Positions 15,312 to 24,302 of a DNA stretch of 64,000 nt are shown here, piece by piece. The stretch spans positions 1 through 64,000 of the forward strand of contig CAZECN010000012.1 in assembly GCA_964510575.1 (NCBI GenBank), written 5' to 3'. Under the pieces are notes generated by a model. The model saw only the letters and a program-made list of their open reading frames with translations, was not told the origin of the DNA and did no database searches. The stretch's first letter is position 1; each line of letters starts with the position of its first letter. Made by a program: the position numbers and the translations under genes. This DNA comes from CALKYB01 sp964510575. Its GTDB lineage: Bacteria; Bdellovibrionota_C; UBA2361; SZUA-149; CALKYB01.

Positions 15312-16075
15312 TGGAGAAACATTTGATCATTACAGGCAGCTCTAGCGGAATTGGTTCAGCTCTAAAAGAGCTCTATCTGTCCGAAGGGTGGAAAGTCACT
15401 GGAATAGACAAGTCTGTTGGTAAGCAAGGATCAAAAAAAAATCTGACAGAGATCGAACTAGATCTGACAAGTAATCAAGATATTTCGAAACTTGAAGAAA
15501 TGATCCACTCAGGGGCTATCGAACGTGCTGACGCCCTAGTACTAAATGCTGGTATAAGCTGTGCCGGGCCTTTCATAGATAGTAATATGGAAGATCAGTT
15601 GAAAGTGATCGACCTTAACCTGACTTCAACTATTGCTTTAAGTTCTTTAGCTCTGCGAAGTTCACTGCTTAAATCTGGAGGAACAATTGCATTTGTATCC
15701 TCAATGTCGAGATTCCTCTCCTACCCAGGGGCTTCTGTTTATGCTGCTACAAAAGATGGTGTTACCTCCTGGGCGAATTCCGTTCGAAAGTCATTTAAAG
15801 AAAGCGGCATTACAGTCTTAACTATTTTTCCGGGTCCAACGCGAACACCTCATGCTGAACGTTATAGCCCTAGAAACTCCAAGCCTGACAGTCGAATGGA
15901 ACCTGAAAAGTTGGCCTCGATGATTAAAAAGTCAGTTGCAAACAAACGAAGTTTTCTCATTCCTGGCATGGGCAATAAGCTTGTTTCTTTTCTGGGAGTT
16001 TGGCTTCCGCCCTTAGGCGAACAGCTGATGAAAAAATTGGTCTTTCAGCCCCTCAAAGAGCAGCAACGAGCTTAA
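15311..16075 (+). CDS. Short-chain dehydrogenase/reductase (second of pair)
   Basis: A 254-residue classical SDR. TGSSSGIG cofactor motif, an Asp at the end of strand 2 (IDKS) that favours NAD, NAGIS, and catalytic Ser with YAATK. It differs from its neighbour enough that the two arose by an old duplication or separate acquisition. The opposite cofactor preferences (Arg versus Asp after strand 2) could let the pair interconvert an alcohol and a ketone in both directions; that is inference. It is followed by 100 bp and then a protein of unknown function. Confidence 0.88.
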   Translation: MEKHLIITGSSSGIGSALKELYLSEGWKVTGIDKSVGKQGSKKNLTEIELDLTSNQDISKLEEMIHSGAIERADALVLNAGISCAGPFIDSNMEDQLKVIDLNLTSTIALSSLALRSSLLKSGGTIAFVSSMSRFLSYPGASVYAATKDGVTSWANSVRKSFKESGITVLTIFPGPTRTPHAERYSPRNSKPDSRMEPEKLASMIKKSVANKRSFLIPGMGNKLVSFLGVWLPPLGEQLMKKLVFQPLKEQQRA

Positions 16076-16175
16076 TCCTGGATAAGCTATTAAAATCGCT
16101 AGTTTTTAAAAGGCACTTTTTCCAAATCATTCGCAATAACATTACAAATGGATAGTTATTCGTTTTTTCCAGTCG

Positions 16176-17054
16176 ATGGCTCTATATAAATCAGACTGGT
16201 CAACAGAGGTCATAGAAGTGTCAGAATTTGAACCAGATAAGCAGTTGAAGCCCTCAGAGGCCGCAAAGGAAGCGGGAGTAACTCGCTCTGAACTCAATCC
16301 GCTTAAGCCCTCAACCGACTTTGGTAGTCAAAGTAACATTAGGTTATCTTTTGGAGGGAACCAGACGCCAGAGGCTACAAATCCCAATTCACCAACCCCA
16401 GATAAGCCAGTAGAGACAAGACTTTCATTTTCACATCAACGAAATACTGAAAATCCGGAACCAGCTAAACCAACGGCGGAGTTTTCAATCACCCCAGGCG
16501 CTTTCTCTAGATTTGCCGAGCTAGACCTGCCTTTGCTACCTCAAGATCGGACAGATTTATCGAATTTACCTAGGCTAGGGGTTGAAACCAATGAAGAGCC
16601 AGAACTGACAGGGTTTATGACCTCGCCCGAGGACATGCTAGAGCCAGTCACAAGCGACTCGAATTTTGCTGATAACATTTATCCAGTTAATGCAATTGAT
16701 GGTAGAAAAAGTGATTTAGAAGTAGAGCAACAAACTCAAGGAGGCTCTTTCTACCGAATCCGCAGACTGGGAATTCAAGGCTTCTACTCCAAATTGGGTC
16801 AAGATTTTACTGGTTGCTCAAACTTAGGAAGGTCTGAGCAACACTGTGGAGAAAAAGCTAAAAAGTCTCATGTAAACACGCCCATCACTATAGCCAAGGC
16901 CGAAGCAATAGCAGTCCAAAAAATGGCCGGGCCTGACGCCATCTCAAAGTTCGTTGAAATCGACTTAGAACAGCCTTACAGTGAGGGAAGTTCAGAACTG
17001 GAACACTTTGACCCCAAAAATAAGGCTGAAAAGTCAAAAAAAACAATGACTTAG
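16176..17054 (+). CDS. Hypothetical Pro/Glu/Ser-rich, largely disordered protein
   Basis: A 292-residue product with no signal peptide or membrane helix. The first 180 residues are rich in Pro, Ser, Asn, Thr and Glu, with recurring short segments such as RLSFGG and RLSFSH, typical of disordered proteins. The C-terminal third contains a short possible helix (ITIAKAEAIAVQKMAGPDAISKF) and a Lys-rich end. No family is recognised. The ATG at 16176 lacks an obvious Shine-Dalgarno site; a GTG at 16218-16220 is an alternative. The gene is immediately upstream of the structured noncoding region at 17143-17778, which may indicate a functional link. Codon use appears ordinary for the window. Confidence 0.6.
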   Translation: MALYKSDWSTEVIEVSEFEPDKQLKPSEAAKEAGVTRSELNPLKPSTDFGSQSNIRLSFGGNQTPEATNPNSPTPDKPVETRLSFSHQRNTENPEPAKPTAEFSITPGAFSRFAELDLPLLPQDRTDLSNLPRLGVETNEEPELTGFMTSPEDMLEPVTSDSNFADNIYPVNAIDGRKSDLEVEQQTQGGSFYRIRRLGIQGFYSKLGQDFTGCSNLGRSEQHCGEKAKKSHVNTPITIAKAEAIAVQKMAGPDAISKFVEIDLEQPYSEGSSELEHFDPKNKAEKSKKTMT

Positions 17055-17142
17055 CTGCCTTGGCAAGCAAGACTAGCTTTTGGCCTAGATTCTATTGAAT
17101 TTTCATGGATAAATTGGCATTATATTAGGGCTATAACTGACA

Positions 17143-17778
17143 TGGAACGGCAGTTCCAAACTAGATGGGTAGAGTAAGACACCTTGTAGAATCCAAATTC
17201 AGAGATTTGGTTTCTACACAGGTATGGACTGTATATAATTTGTTGGGAGCTTTGCTTCCTTCACACATCGACTTTTGTCGGTGTTGTTCTGGTTTTTTTC
17301 TCCCTTTTAGGGAGATTCATCGGGCGGTTTTCCGCTCCTTAGCAGCACCTACGGGTGTTGGTTTTGTTGCTTACGCACTAACCAAGACACCTACTAGTAA
17401 ATGTTTGCTTATTGGAGTTGTTCCGATTCGGTAAAACCAGAAAAACTGGTTTATTGAAGTCTCTCGAAATTGTTTTAATTGCTTTTCGATTCAATCTTCT
17501 TGGCTTGCCTTGAAACTGAATTGCAACTAGCGACTTAAACTTTTTACGAAAGACCCAAAAATTTAAGTTCTATTTTACGACTAAGATATTTTTCTTGAGA
17601 TTAACTTCTCGACTAATTTTCTTAGAGCATAGAATGGACTAAGTTTTTCAATTTTACACCCAAGTTGAAAATATTGAGCTTCTTCTTAATTCTTTCACTA
17701 GAATAATTTAGAAATTCATTTGCTTTTCTCCTGGGGTGTCCAGGTTCTACCATACCTTGTAGAAAAGCTTCTTTTTTT
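17143..17778 (+). ncRNA. Candidate large structured noncoding RNA with terminator
   Basis: The 17055-17907 gap has no credible gene but many stems on the plus strand. These are TGGAAC/GTTCCA (17143-17158), TGTAGAA-CCAAAT with complement (17185-17218), ACATCGAC/GTCGGTGT (17265-17284), TCTCCC/GGGAGA (17299-17315), GGGCGG/CCGCTC (17322-17337), CACC/GGTG (17346-17357), GGTGTTGGTT with AACCA-ACACC (17354-17391), AAACCAG/CTGGTTT (17434-17452) and CCTGG/CCAGG (17730-17744). TTTCTACACAGGTATGG (17211-17227) pairs over about 15 positions with 17750-17765, closing a 525-nt domain. The hairpin at 17745-17764 and T-tract 17772-17778 look like an intrinsic terminator. RNase P, SRP and tmRNA motifs are absent. 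A promoter is possible near 17090-17135. Family unknown. Confidence 0.55.
17745..17778 (+). terminator. Probable intrinsic terminator at the end of the structured region
   Basis: TTCTAC (17745-17750) pairs with GTAGAA (17759-17764) and seven T residues follow at 17772-17778 after a 7-nt gap. The 3' arm can also pair with 17211-17217, so termination and the long-range fold would compete. The stem is short, so confidence is moderate. Confidence 0.5.
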
Positions 17779-17907
17779 ACTCCCCTGCCAATCATTTTAC
17801 CAAATCAAGAGCTTTCTCCATGTCAAGTAGAGTTTTGCTTGCGCAGCTCAAAACCCTGCTGTAGATTTCGATGCAGACCTGAACCTATTAATTTAGAGGT
17901 GCACTAT

Positions 17908-19257
17908 ATGGCCAATGCGGCGTCATCGCGTTTAGAAGAGTTCATGAGCGGGGTTAAAAGAAGAAACCCTGGGGAATCAGAGTTTCATCAAGCAGTATCT
18001 GAAGTGGCTGAATCAGTCCTTCCTTTCATTGAACAAAACCCTGAATATGAAGAAGCAAGAATTCTAGAAAGACTAACTGAGCCTGACAGAATTATAATCT
18101 TCAGGGTGTGTTGGGAAGATGATCAAGGTCGAACCAGGGTCAACCGCGGATACAGAGTACAGTTCAATAATGCTATTGGGCCATACAAAGGTGGACTCAG
18201 ATTCCACCCCTCCGTGAGCCTTAGTATCTTAAAGTTCCTAGGCTTCGAGCAAATATTTAAAAATAGCTTAACCACTCTTCCCCTAGGAGGCGGAAAGGGA
18301 GGGTCTGACTTTAACCCCAAAGGCAAGTCTAACAATGAAGTAATGAGGTTCTGTCAATCCTTCATGACCGAGCTTCAGCGCCACATAGGAAAAGATACTG
18401 ACGTGCCTGCTGGTGATATTGGGGTTGGAGGTCGTGAGGTCAGCTTTCTCTTTGGGCAATATAAGAGACTTCGAAATGAATTCACAGGCATCCTGACTGG
18501 TAAAGGACTACCCTTTGGAGGAAGCCTTATTAGAACAGAAGCCACTGGATATGGTTGCGTATACTTTGTGAATGAAATGCTGAAGCACAAAGGTGGTGCT
18601 ATGGAAGGTAAAGTTTGCACCGTTTCGGGCTCTGGGAATGTTGCTCAATACACAGCTGAAAAACTAATGGATCTTGGTGCCAAAGTGGTCAGTTTTTCAG
18701 ACTCTGGCGGATCGATATACGATAAAGAGGGAGTGACCCCAGAAAAACTGGCTTGGCTAATCGATCTAAAAACAAATAGACGGGGGCGAATCAGTGAGTA
18801 TGCTGAACACTTTAAATGTGATTACCGCGAAGGCAAAAGACCGTGGGATATTAAATGCGATTTGGCTTTCCCTTCAGCAACCCAAAACGAAATAGAGATC
18901 CAAGATGCCAAGACCTTACTAGCGAATGGTTGTGTTGGGGTTGGTGAAGGGGCAAACATGCCCTCCACTATTGAAGCTGCTAACGCTTTTCTTGAAGCTG
19001 GGATCGCTTATGGCCCATCTAAGGCTGCTAACGCAGGAGGTGTCGCGGTTTCAGGACTTGAAATGTCGCAAAATAGCCTGAGACTTTCCTGGGATAAAGA
19101 AGAGGTAAATAGTCGTCTTCAAAAAATCATGTCTGATATACACAGCCAATGCGTACAGTACGGACAAGAGGGCAAAAGCGTAAACTACGTCAAGGGAGCC
19201 AATATTGCTGGTTTCAAAAAAGTTGCTGATTCTATGCTTGCTTTTGGCGTGGTGTAA
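17908..19257 (+). CDS. gdhA: NADP-type glutamate dehydrogenase
   Basis: Catalyses reductive amination of 2-oxoglutarate with ammonia to glutamate. The product has 449 residues from the ATG at 17908, matching the hexameric small-subunit type (E. coli 447). The ATG at 17908 is preferred over an upstream GTG-type start because it has AGAGGTG 6 nt upstream and matches the family N-terminus. Seen motifs: GPYKGGLRFHPSV, LPLGGGKGGSDFNP with the catalytic Lys, PAGDIGVGGRE, and the Rossmann segment VSGSGNVAQY; a Ser-Asp pair in FSDSGG is the NADP-type pattern. It is the gene immediately downstream of the structured noncoding region, from whose terminator it is 130 bp away, and is followed by a strong terminator at 19271-19306. 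Confidence 0.96.
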   Translation: MANAASSRLEEFMSGVKRRNPGESEFHQAVSEVAESVLPFIEQNPEYEEARILERLTEPDRIIIFRVCWEDDQGRTRVNRGYRVQFNNAIGPYKGGLRFHPSVSLSILKFLGFEQIFKNSLTTLPLGGGKGGSDFNPKGKSNNEVMRFCQSFMTELQRHIGKDTDVPAGDIGVGGREVSFLFGQYKRLRNEFTGILTGKGLPFGGSLIRTEATGYGCVYFVNEMLKHKGGAMEGKVCTVSGSGNVAQYTAEKLMDLGAKVVSFSDSGGSIYDKEGVTPEKLAWLIDLKTNRRGRISEYAEHFKCDYREGKRPWDIKCDLAFPSATQNEIEIQDAKTLLANGCVGVGEGANMPSTIEAANAFLEAGIAYGPSKAANAGGVAVSGLEMSQNSLRLSWDKEEVNSRLQKIMSDIHSQCVQYGQEGKSVNYVKGANIAGFKKVADSMLAFGVV

Positions 19258-19270
19258 GGCACACGACAAT

Positions 19271-19306
19271 AAAAAAAAAGCCGCTCTTAAAGAACGGCTT
19301 TTTTTT
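19271..19306. terminator. Bidirectional terminator between gdhA and rpsD
   Basis: A long A-run, AAGCCGTTC-type stem with a short loop and T-run (GGCTTTTTTTT). It works in both directions between the convergent gdhA and rpsD genes. Confidence 0.9.
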
Positions 19307-19328
19307 ACTTAACAATAAGCAAATGTAC

Positions 19329-19928
19329 CTATCTAGAGTAATATTCAATCACCTGCGAGATTTCACAGATTACCGGAATCTCCTCAGCTTCAGGTAATCT
19401 GGCCTGCTTAGCTTTGAATTGGTCTTTCTGAACCTCAACATACTCCGGTGGAGTAGTGTTTTGAAGGGCTTCCTGCACAAATGGGATCGCGCGGCTTTTT
19501 TCTTTTACAGAAACCTCCATACTTCCATCAATACGGAAGCCTGGGAAATTAACTCTTTTACCATCAACTAAAACATGAGCATGGCTAACTAGCTGCCTAG
19601 CTGCATAAATGGTGGGCGCAAATCCCGCTCTTAGAACAAAAGCGTCCAATCGACTATCTAGGATTCTCAAAAGATTGTCAGCCGTATTGCCTTTCATTTG
19701 GTTGGCTTCTCGGTAGTAGTTCCTAAGCTGCCTTTCAGTAATATTATACTGGAACTTCAATCTTTGTTTTTCGAGTAGCTGACGACCATAGTCCGACTTT
19801 CTACCACTACGGCGTTGACCGTGCTGACCAGGACCATAGGGCTTATGCAACATGACCAAAGAAGCTTTCGGGCTCATGGGCACGCCTAGCTTTCTTGATA
19901 ATCTAACCTTGGGACCTGTATATGGCAT
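19329..19928 (-). CDS. rpsD: 30S ribosomal protein S4
   Basis: Primary 16S rRNA-binding protein that nucleates 30S assembly. 199 residues, near the usual 200-209. N-terminal MPYTGPKVRLSRKLG, KPYGPGQHGQRR, the helical ERQLRNYY and the S4 RNA-binding domain RLDAFVLRAGFAPTIYAARQLVSHAHVLVDGKRVNFP. The four-Cys zinc motif of the N-terminal region is absent, so this is a zinc-free S4. It stands alone rather than in the alpha operon. In many bacteria S4 represses its own operon from the leader; here the upstream leader up to about 20100 shows no obvious pseudoknot. Confidence 0.97.
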   Translation of the reverse strand: MPYTGPKVRLSRKLGVPMSPKASLVMLHKPYGPGQHGQRRSGRKSDYGRQLLEKQRLKFQYNITERQLRNYYREANQMKGNTADNLLRILDSRLDAFVLRAGFAPTIYAARQLVSHAHVLVDGKRVNFPGFRIDGSMEVSVKEKSRAIPFVQEALQNTTPPEYVEVQKDQFKAKQARLPEAEEIPVICEISQVIEYYSR

Positions 19929-20262
19929 CCAACTTCTCCTGAACTTAAATAAAAATTTAATCTTTCTCCTAGTGAGAGCGGGAGACTATCTAATATTTTT
20001 AGTATCTTTTCAAGCCATGAGATTGAGCCAAACAATGAATACCTATAGTTTTAATCGAGTATAACCTCTCTTTGTAAGCTTCAGAGTTTAGTGAGGAATT
20101 ACCTTGTAATTTCAATTACTTATTCACTCAAGAGCTTAACTAGAGCCTTAAGCTGTAACCTAAGGCATTACGCTACGAATTTAATAGTAATTACTTTAAT
20201 TCTCCACTAAATCAGTCTAAGTGGAAAGAGAAGAATCACTTGAACAAAAGGCCAGGTAGCAA
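19929..20262. other. Intergenic region between divergent rpsD and msrB
   Basis: 334 bp without a credible gene. It must hold both promoters. The ribosome-binding site for rpsD (AGGAGAAG) is clear. A hairpin GCCTTA/TAAGGC with a 10-nt loop lies at 20145-20166, without a T-run. I see no riboswitch or tRNA. Confidence 0.5.
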
Positions 20263-20820
20263 ATGAATCTATTTCTAAAAATCTGTAGTATCTCACTACT
20301 AGTTGTTCTGATTTTAATTCAGAGCCAAACGAGCCTCAAAGCTGAAGGTAAGGTAGCAAAAACTGTGAGCGAAAAAACGGAATTAAAAACGGTGAAAAAC
20401 AAAGCTGGCGAAAACGTAGAGCTAACACCTATCCAATATCGAGTGGTAAAGGAAGATGGAACTGAACCTCCTTTCAATAATGAATATTGGGACAACAAAG
20501 AAGACGGTATTTACGTAGACGTTGTTTCCGGTAAGCCTCTATTTAGCTCCAAAGATAAGTTTAAGTCAGGAACGGGCTGGCCAAGTTTCACACGCCCTAT
20601 CGATGAAAAGGAAGTAGTTGAAAAGGTCGACAAGAAGCTTTTCATGACTAGAACTGAGGTTAGGGGAAAAACTGACGATACCCACTTGGGCCATGTTTTC
20701 AATGATGGCCCCGCACCAACCGGACTCAGGTATTGTATCAACTCTGCATCTCTTCGATTTATACCAAAAGAAAAACTAGAAGACGCAGGCCTTGGGGAGC
20801 TGAAAAAAAGCTTCGAATAG
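20263..20820 (+). CDS. msrB: Exported peptide-methionine (R)-S-oxide reductase, MsrB type
   Basis: Reduces methionine-R-sulfoxide in proteins. 185 residues with an N-terminal signal peptide (about 1-27, LLVVLILIQSQTSLKA), so the enzyme is probably periplasmic. The MsrB domain shows TGWPSF, the TEVRGKTDDTHLGHVFNDGP motif and the catalytic Cys in RYCINSASLRF. Two usual features are missing: the paired Cys-x-x-Cys zinc sites, and the resolving Cys in the SG(C)GWPSF segment, which is Thr here. It may therefore use an external reductant directly. The thioredoxin/MsrA-like protein at 1832-2806 could be its partner in trans; inferred. Confidence 0.9.
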   Translation: MNLFLKICSISLLVVLILIQSQTSLKAEGKVAKTVSEKTELKTVKNKAGENVELTPIQYRVVKEDGTEPPFNNEYWDNKEDGIYVDVVSGKPLFSSKDKFKSGTGWPSFTRPIDEKEVVEKVDKKLFMTRTEVRGKTDDTHLGHVFNDGPAPTGLRYCINSASLRFIPKEKLEDAGLGELKKSFE

Positions 20821-20840
20821 TGAACTAAAGCTTTCCGGAA

Positions 20841-22520
20841 GTGACTCGAAGTATGAAATCGGCGTGGCCACTGCTCTTCATACTATCGATAGCCTTATTG
20901 CTAGTCGCAAGCATTTCCAGCCCCTCTGCCACAGCCCATATTAGTGTAAGAGAAAATAGCTGGAAGTCCCAACTACTACCGCTTCTATCATCATCAGAAG
21001 AGACTAGCCGCTTCATAATCGAGCTATCTTCCAAAAGTCCAATTGGAAGCAGGAGCTACTGGTTAAGAGCAGATGACTGCGTAGAGCAGTTAAAAATTGA
21101 TGACGAACTACAGTCAGTGGAGCCAATTTGCAGTTTTCCTGATCCCATAAATTTAAGGCTCAACTTCAAAAGCCAAAACCAAGAAATTAAAGTCACCGGC
21201 CTTTTAAAAAATAAGGGTGGTAGAGCAGGTTTGTGGTTGGATACATCGAGGGATGATAAAACTTACCTTACAGTTGTTATCTTGGCCCCCCTAGCTATAT
21301 ACCTAATAACCCTAAGTTATTTAAAAAAACATTTCACTGATGAAAAGAGATTGCTTCTGAGCTTTGGTGCATTCGGCTCACTACTCCGCTTTTACTATTT
21401 TTTATTTATTCCTTACTGGCAATACTCTTATGACGCCGAGGAACACCTAGACTACATTTTGATGATTGCCAACAACCTTACTATTCCTAGCCCTCATCAA
21501 GGATGGCAATTTTATCAAAACCCTTTGTACTATATCATGGCGGCACTTTTGTTTCGCTTTGCTAGGTTTATCGATTTTCCAGCAGTCCTTTCAATCCAAA
21601 TACTCTCCCTCGCTCTTTCTCTAATAACTTTTTGGGCAATACTCGGCATAGTAAAAAATGTACTTAAACGTAAATCAGTGGGCCTAGTCCTAGCCTATGT
21701 AGTTACTTCCATCGCTCCACTCTTAATTATGCCTACTAGTAGAATCAGCAATGACACTCTAACTATGTGCTTAGCCAGTCTTTCAGTTTTAGCTGTCGTA
21801 AAATCTGTGACCAGCGGTAGCTATAAGCTGAGTTACCTGAGCATTGCCTTGGCAAGCTTATCAATTCTTTCTAAAAGCTCAGCTTTACCTATTCTTTTAG
21901 CCAACCTACTCTTTTTCGCACTGAAGAAAGGAGTAAACAAACCCCACATTTTAAAACAAGCCTTATTAGCTCTAATAATAATTAGCCCAATAGCTATTAG
22001 AAACATTTATCACCAAGAATCTGGCATCGTTGGAAAAGATACAATCTCCGCTATCAACCCTCAGCTGTCGATCGAACCCAGCAAGAGAAACTTTCTTAGC
22101 TTTGACCTAAGAAGGGTCTTAGAAACTCCCTTCAACCAATCTTATGGTGATAATTACGGAAAAAATAATTTCTTCGAATACTTTTTACTATCCTCAATAA
22201 GCGGGGAGTTTAAGATATTGAAAGAAGGTTTAGTATCAACCTCGATTATTGTAGGGCTACTAATAATTCTTTCCCTGTCAACGATAGGTAGTTTTAGCTG
22301 TCTGAGAAGAGACGCTAGTCTTGAACGCTATTTACTTCTATTATTTTTGTTGAGCTTTACTGCCTTGCTTATATTTACTACTAGCTACCCCTTAAGCCCG
22401 ACTCAAGAGGCTAGACACATTCCCTGGATCACAATCACAGTGGCCGTCTTTGCTGGTTCAGGTCTGAATATACTGAAACCCCTTTACGACAGGTACAGAA
22501 AAAGCCGGAATTTAAGATAG
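20841..22520 (+). CDS. Polytopic membrane glycosyltransferase (GT-C / GT39-like)
   Basis: 559 residues. A signal-like helix (about 9-25) and a periplasmic stretch are followed from about residue 145 by ten or so hydrophobic helices. The segment YSYDAEEHLDY near residue 200 carries the paired acidic residues expected in the first catalytic loop of GT-C transferases (ArnT/PMT type), which use a lipid-phosphate sugar donor. I cannot name the substrate. The start is GTG at 20841, or ATG at 20853. It converges with a large membrane protein gene, with 12 bp between stops. Confidence 0.7.
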   Translation: MTRSMKSAWPLLFILSIALLLVASISSPSATAHISVRENSWKSQLLPLLSSSEETSRFIIELSSKSPIGSRSYWLRADDCVEQLKIDDELQSVEPICSFPDPINLRLNFKSQNQEIKVTGLLKNKGGRAGLWLDTSRDDKTYLTVVILAPLAIYLITLSYLKKHFTDEKRLLLSFGAFGSLLRFYYFLFIPYWQYSYDAEEHLDYILMIANNLTIPSPHQGWQFYQNPLYYIMAALLFRFARFIDFPAVLSIQILSLALSLITFWAILGIVKNVLKRKSVGLVLAYVVTSIAPLLIMPTSRISNDTLTMCLASLSVLAVVKSVTSGSYKLSYLSIALASLSILSKSSALPILLANLLFFALKKGVNKPHILKQALLALIIISPIAIRNIYHQESGIVGKDTISAINPQLSIEPSKRNFLSFDLRRVLETPFNQSYGDNYGKNNFFEYFLLSSISGEFKILKEGLVSTSIIVGLLIILSLSTIGSFSCLRRDASLERYLLLLFLLSFTALLIFTTSYPLSPTQEARHIPWITITVAVFAGSGLNILKPLYDRYRKSRNLR

Positions 22521-22532
22521 ACGGGGAATAGT

Positions 22533-24302
22533 CTAGCCCGCAAAATGAAATTTTATTTCAGCTATAGACCATTCAAAAACATCTGATACTGCTATTTGCT
22601 CAAAGTAAACACACTGTCCTTTGACAGGTCTTCCAAACATTATCTTCACATCAGTCTGAGCCCCGTAATAAGGGTAGCCATCCTTTGAAAGCATGATTCT
22701 ACCTTGCCAAGTAGGGGCCTCGTAAATGGTCTGCTCAGGACCATTCGCAAAATTATCACAGGTCTCAGCTACTCCAATTCTGATTCCTCTAGGAAAATCA
22801 CTGTAAAAGTTCCCTAGTTCCAATGAGACGCCATCAAACTCTTTGGGAGAATAAAACCTAAGGGCAAAATTCTCTTTAGCCGTTTGTCCAGGAAAACCAC
22901 TAAACCAACGAGTTTCTGTATTCCCATCAACAGCAAGTCTAGCATTCTCCGGTTTATGGCTGGAGTGAACTTGGGCTACCATGTTCTCAACTGAGCTAAA
23001 CTGAATAACATCTACAATAGCCGCCATTTCCACAACGGCTGGACCATTAACTCGATACAGTTGATAAGAGGGAGATACCAAAATAGATTTTGGTAATGTA
23101 CCACCATTATTGCCACTCATGACCTTAGAGTTAAAAGCCTTATCCGAAAACGGAATCTGAACAAGACCAGGCCCAAAACTGGAAGTTAAAACTTGGAAAG
23201 AAAATAGCAGGCAGGAAAAACCGAAGTAAATCCCCGTTACTACATAAGGGTGATACAGGCGCCACAGTCCAAGCAGTGCCCAAAGAAGAGAGAACACCAT
23301 GGCTATGCTCACTAGAGGAAACATAAACGAATTCGGCACAATCCGAGACAAAACAGCCAAAGGCATCATCAACCGAACTTCGGGGTATGGGGTACATTCG
23401 AGGCAAGCTGCAATAGCGAAAAGACTTGCTATCCCAAACCATCGACTTGCTATTGGATTAAGCCAGAACAATCCCAAGAACAAAGCAGTAAATAAAATGG
23501 CAAGAAATAACGAAAATTGTCCGTAAACCATCTCCATACTTTGGTAATCAATCACGCTAATCGGCAAGTCACTACCAATAAACGGTCTAATAATCCCCAC
23601 CAAACCATCATCGGATACAACTCTACCCAAGGCGGGATAAGATTCAGAGATAGTGGTCTTAGGAATAAAAAAAGCTTGGTGTGCTAGCGGGATCAGGATT
23701 AGCAGAACACATAGACCACTACTAAATGATTTACCACGGACAAAGAGGCTTAAAAAACAGAGTAGCACTATCAACAAAGAAAGTTGATTAGCGAAGATAC
23801 AAAGTAGAATAACTGTCAAAACCGAGCATACAGAGAAGGTTACTCTTACTTTTCCACCATCTAACTCACAATTCCAGAAACTGACGAAAAGAATTGGTAC
23901 GAGACAAATAGTAGACAAAAGAACATTATCCCAGCCAAACAATAAAAAGATCAAAAAAGTAAAGGAAGCTGAGAGTAGAGCTGCCCCATCGGCAACTTTC
24001 AGCCTGAGCAAAAGGAACCAAAGACCAAGAAAAAAAAGGCTAAGTTTAATCGTAATAGCATAATGAAAAATGGTAAACTCATCGCTCTTAAACAAAGAAG
24101 CCGGCAGGCTAAAAATTGGACTCTCCTGCCAAAGTAGGTAGGCATTATGAGTTCTATGAACCATGGGGGCCCAGGTTCCAAATAGATCTTCGCTTTCAAA
24201 GAGCTGTATCTGCAAAGGCTCGGAAACCTTAACAGAGTGGATAAGGGCAATGAAAGTGACTATCACCAAAACAAAAGAAACTATTGGGGCAATCCCTCTC
24301 AC
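22533..24302 (-). CDS. Polytopic membrane protein with C-terminal F5/8-type-C-like domain
   Basis: 589 residues. Roughly ten transmembrane helices between residues about 5 and 375, then an extracytoplasmic C-terminal region of about 200 residues. That region contains SSHKPENARLAVDGNTETRWFSGFPGQ, the typical D-G-x-x-x-T-x-W pattern of discoidin/F5-8 type C carbohydrate-binding domains, followed by SLELGNFYSD. No enzyme motif was recognised. It overlaps the upstream gene by 4 bp, so the two membrane proteins are coupled. A role in cell-surface glycan assembly is plausible but inferred. Confidence 0.65.
   Translation of the reverse strand: MRGIAPIVSFVLVIVTFIALIHSVKVSEPLQIQLFESEDLFGTWAPMVHRTHNAYLLWQESPIFSLPASLFKSDEFTIFHYAITIKLSLFFLGLWFLLLRLKVADGAALLSASFTFLIFLLFGWDNVLLSTICLVPILFVSFWNCELDGGKVRVTFSVCSVLTVILLCIFANQLSLLIVLLCFLSLFVRGKSFSSGLCVLLILIPLAHQAFFIPKTTISESYPALGRVVSDDGLVGIIRPFIGSDLPISVIDYQSMEMVYGQFSLFLAILFTALFLGLFWLNPIASRWFGIASLFAIAACLECTPYPEVRLMMPLAVLSRIVPNSFMFPLVSIAMVFSLLWALLGLWRLYHPYVVTGIYFGFSCLLFSFQVLTSSFGPGLVQIPFSDKAFNSKVMSGNNGGTLPKSILVSPSYQLYRVNGPAVVEMAAIVDVIQFSSVENMVAQVHSSHKPENARLAVDGNTETRWFSGFPGQTAKENFALRFYSPKEFDGVSLELGNFYSDFPRGIRIGVAETCDNFANGPEQTIYEAPTWQGRIMLSKDGYPYYGAQTDVKIMFGRPVKGQCVYFEQIAVSDVFEWSIAEIKFHFAG

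Noticed and set aside
17143..17778. RNase P RNA, SRP RNA, 6S RNA or a group I/II intron for the structured region
   Set aside because: None of the conserved core sequences (for example the RNase P P4 strand or intron domain 5) was found on either strand.
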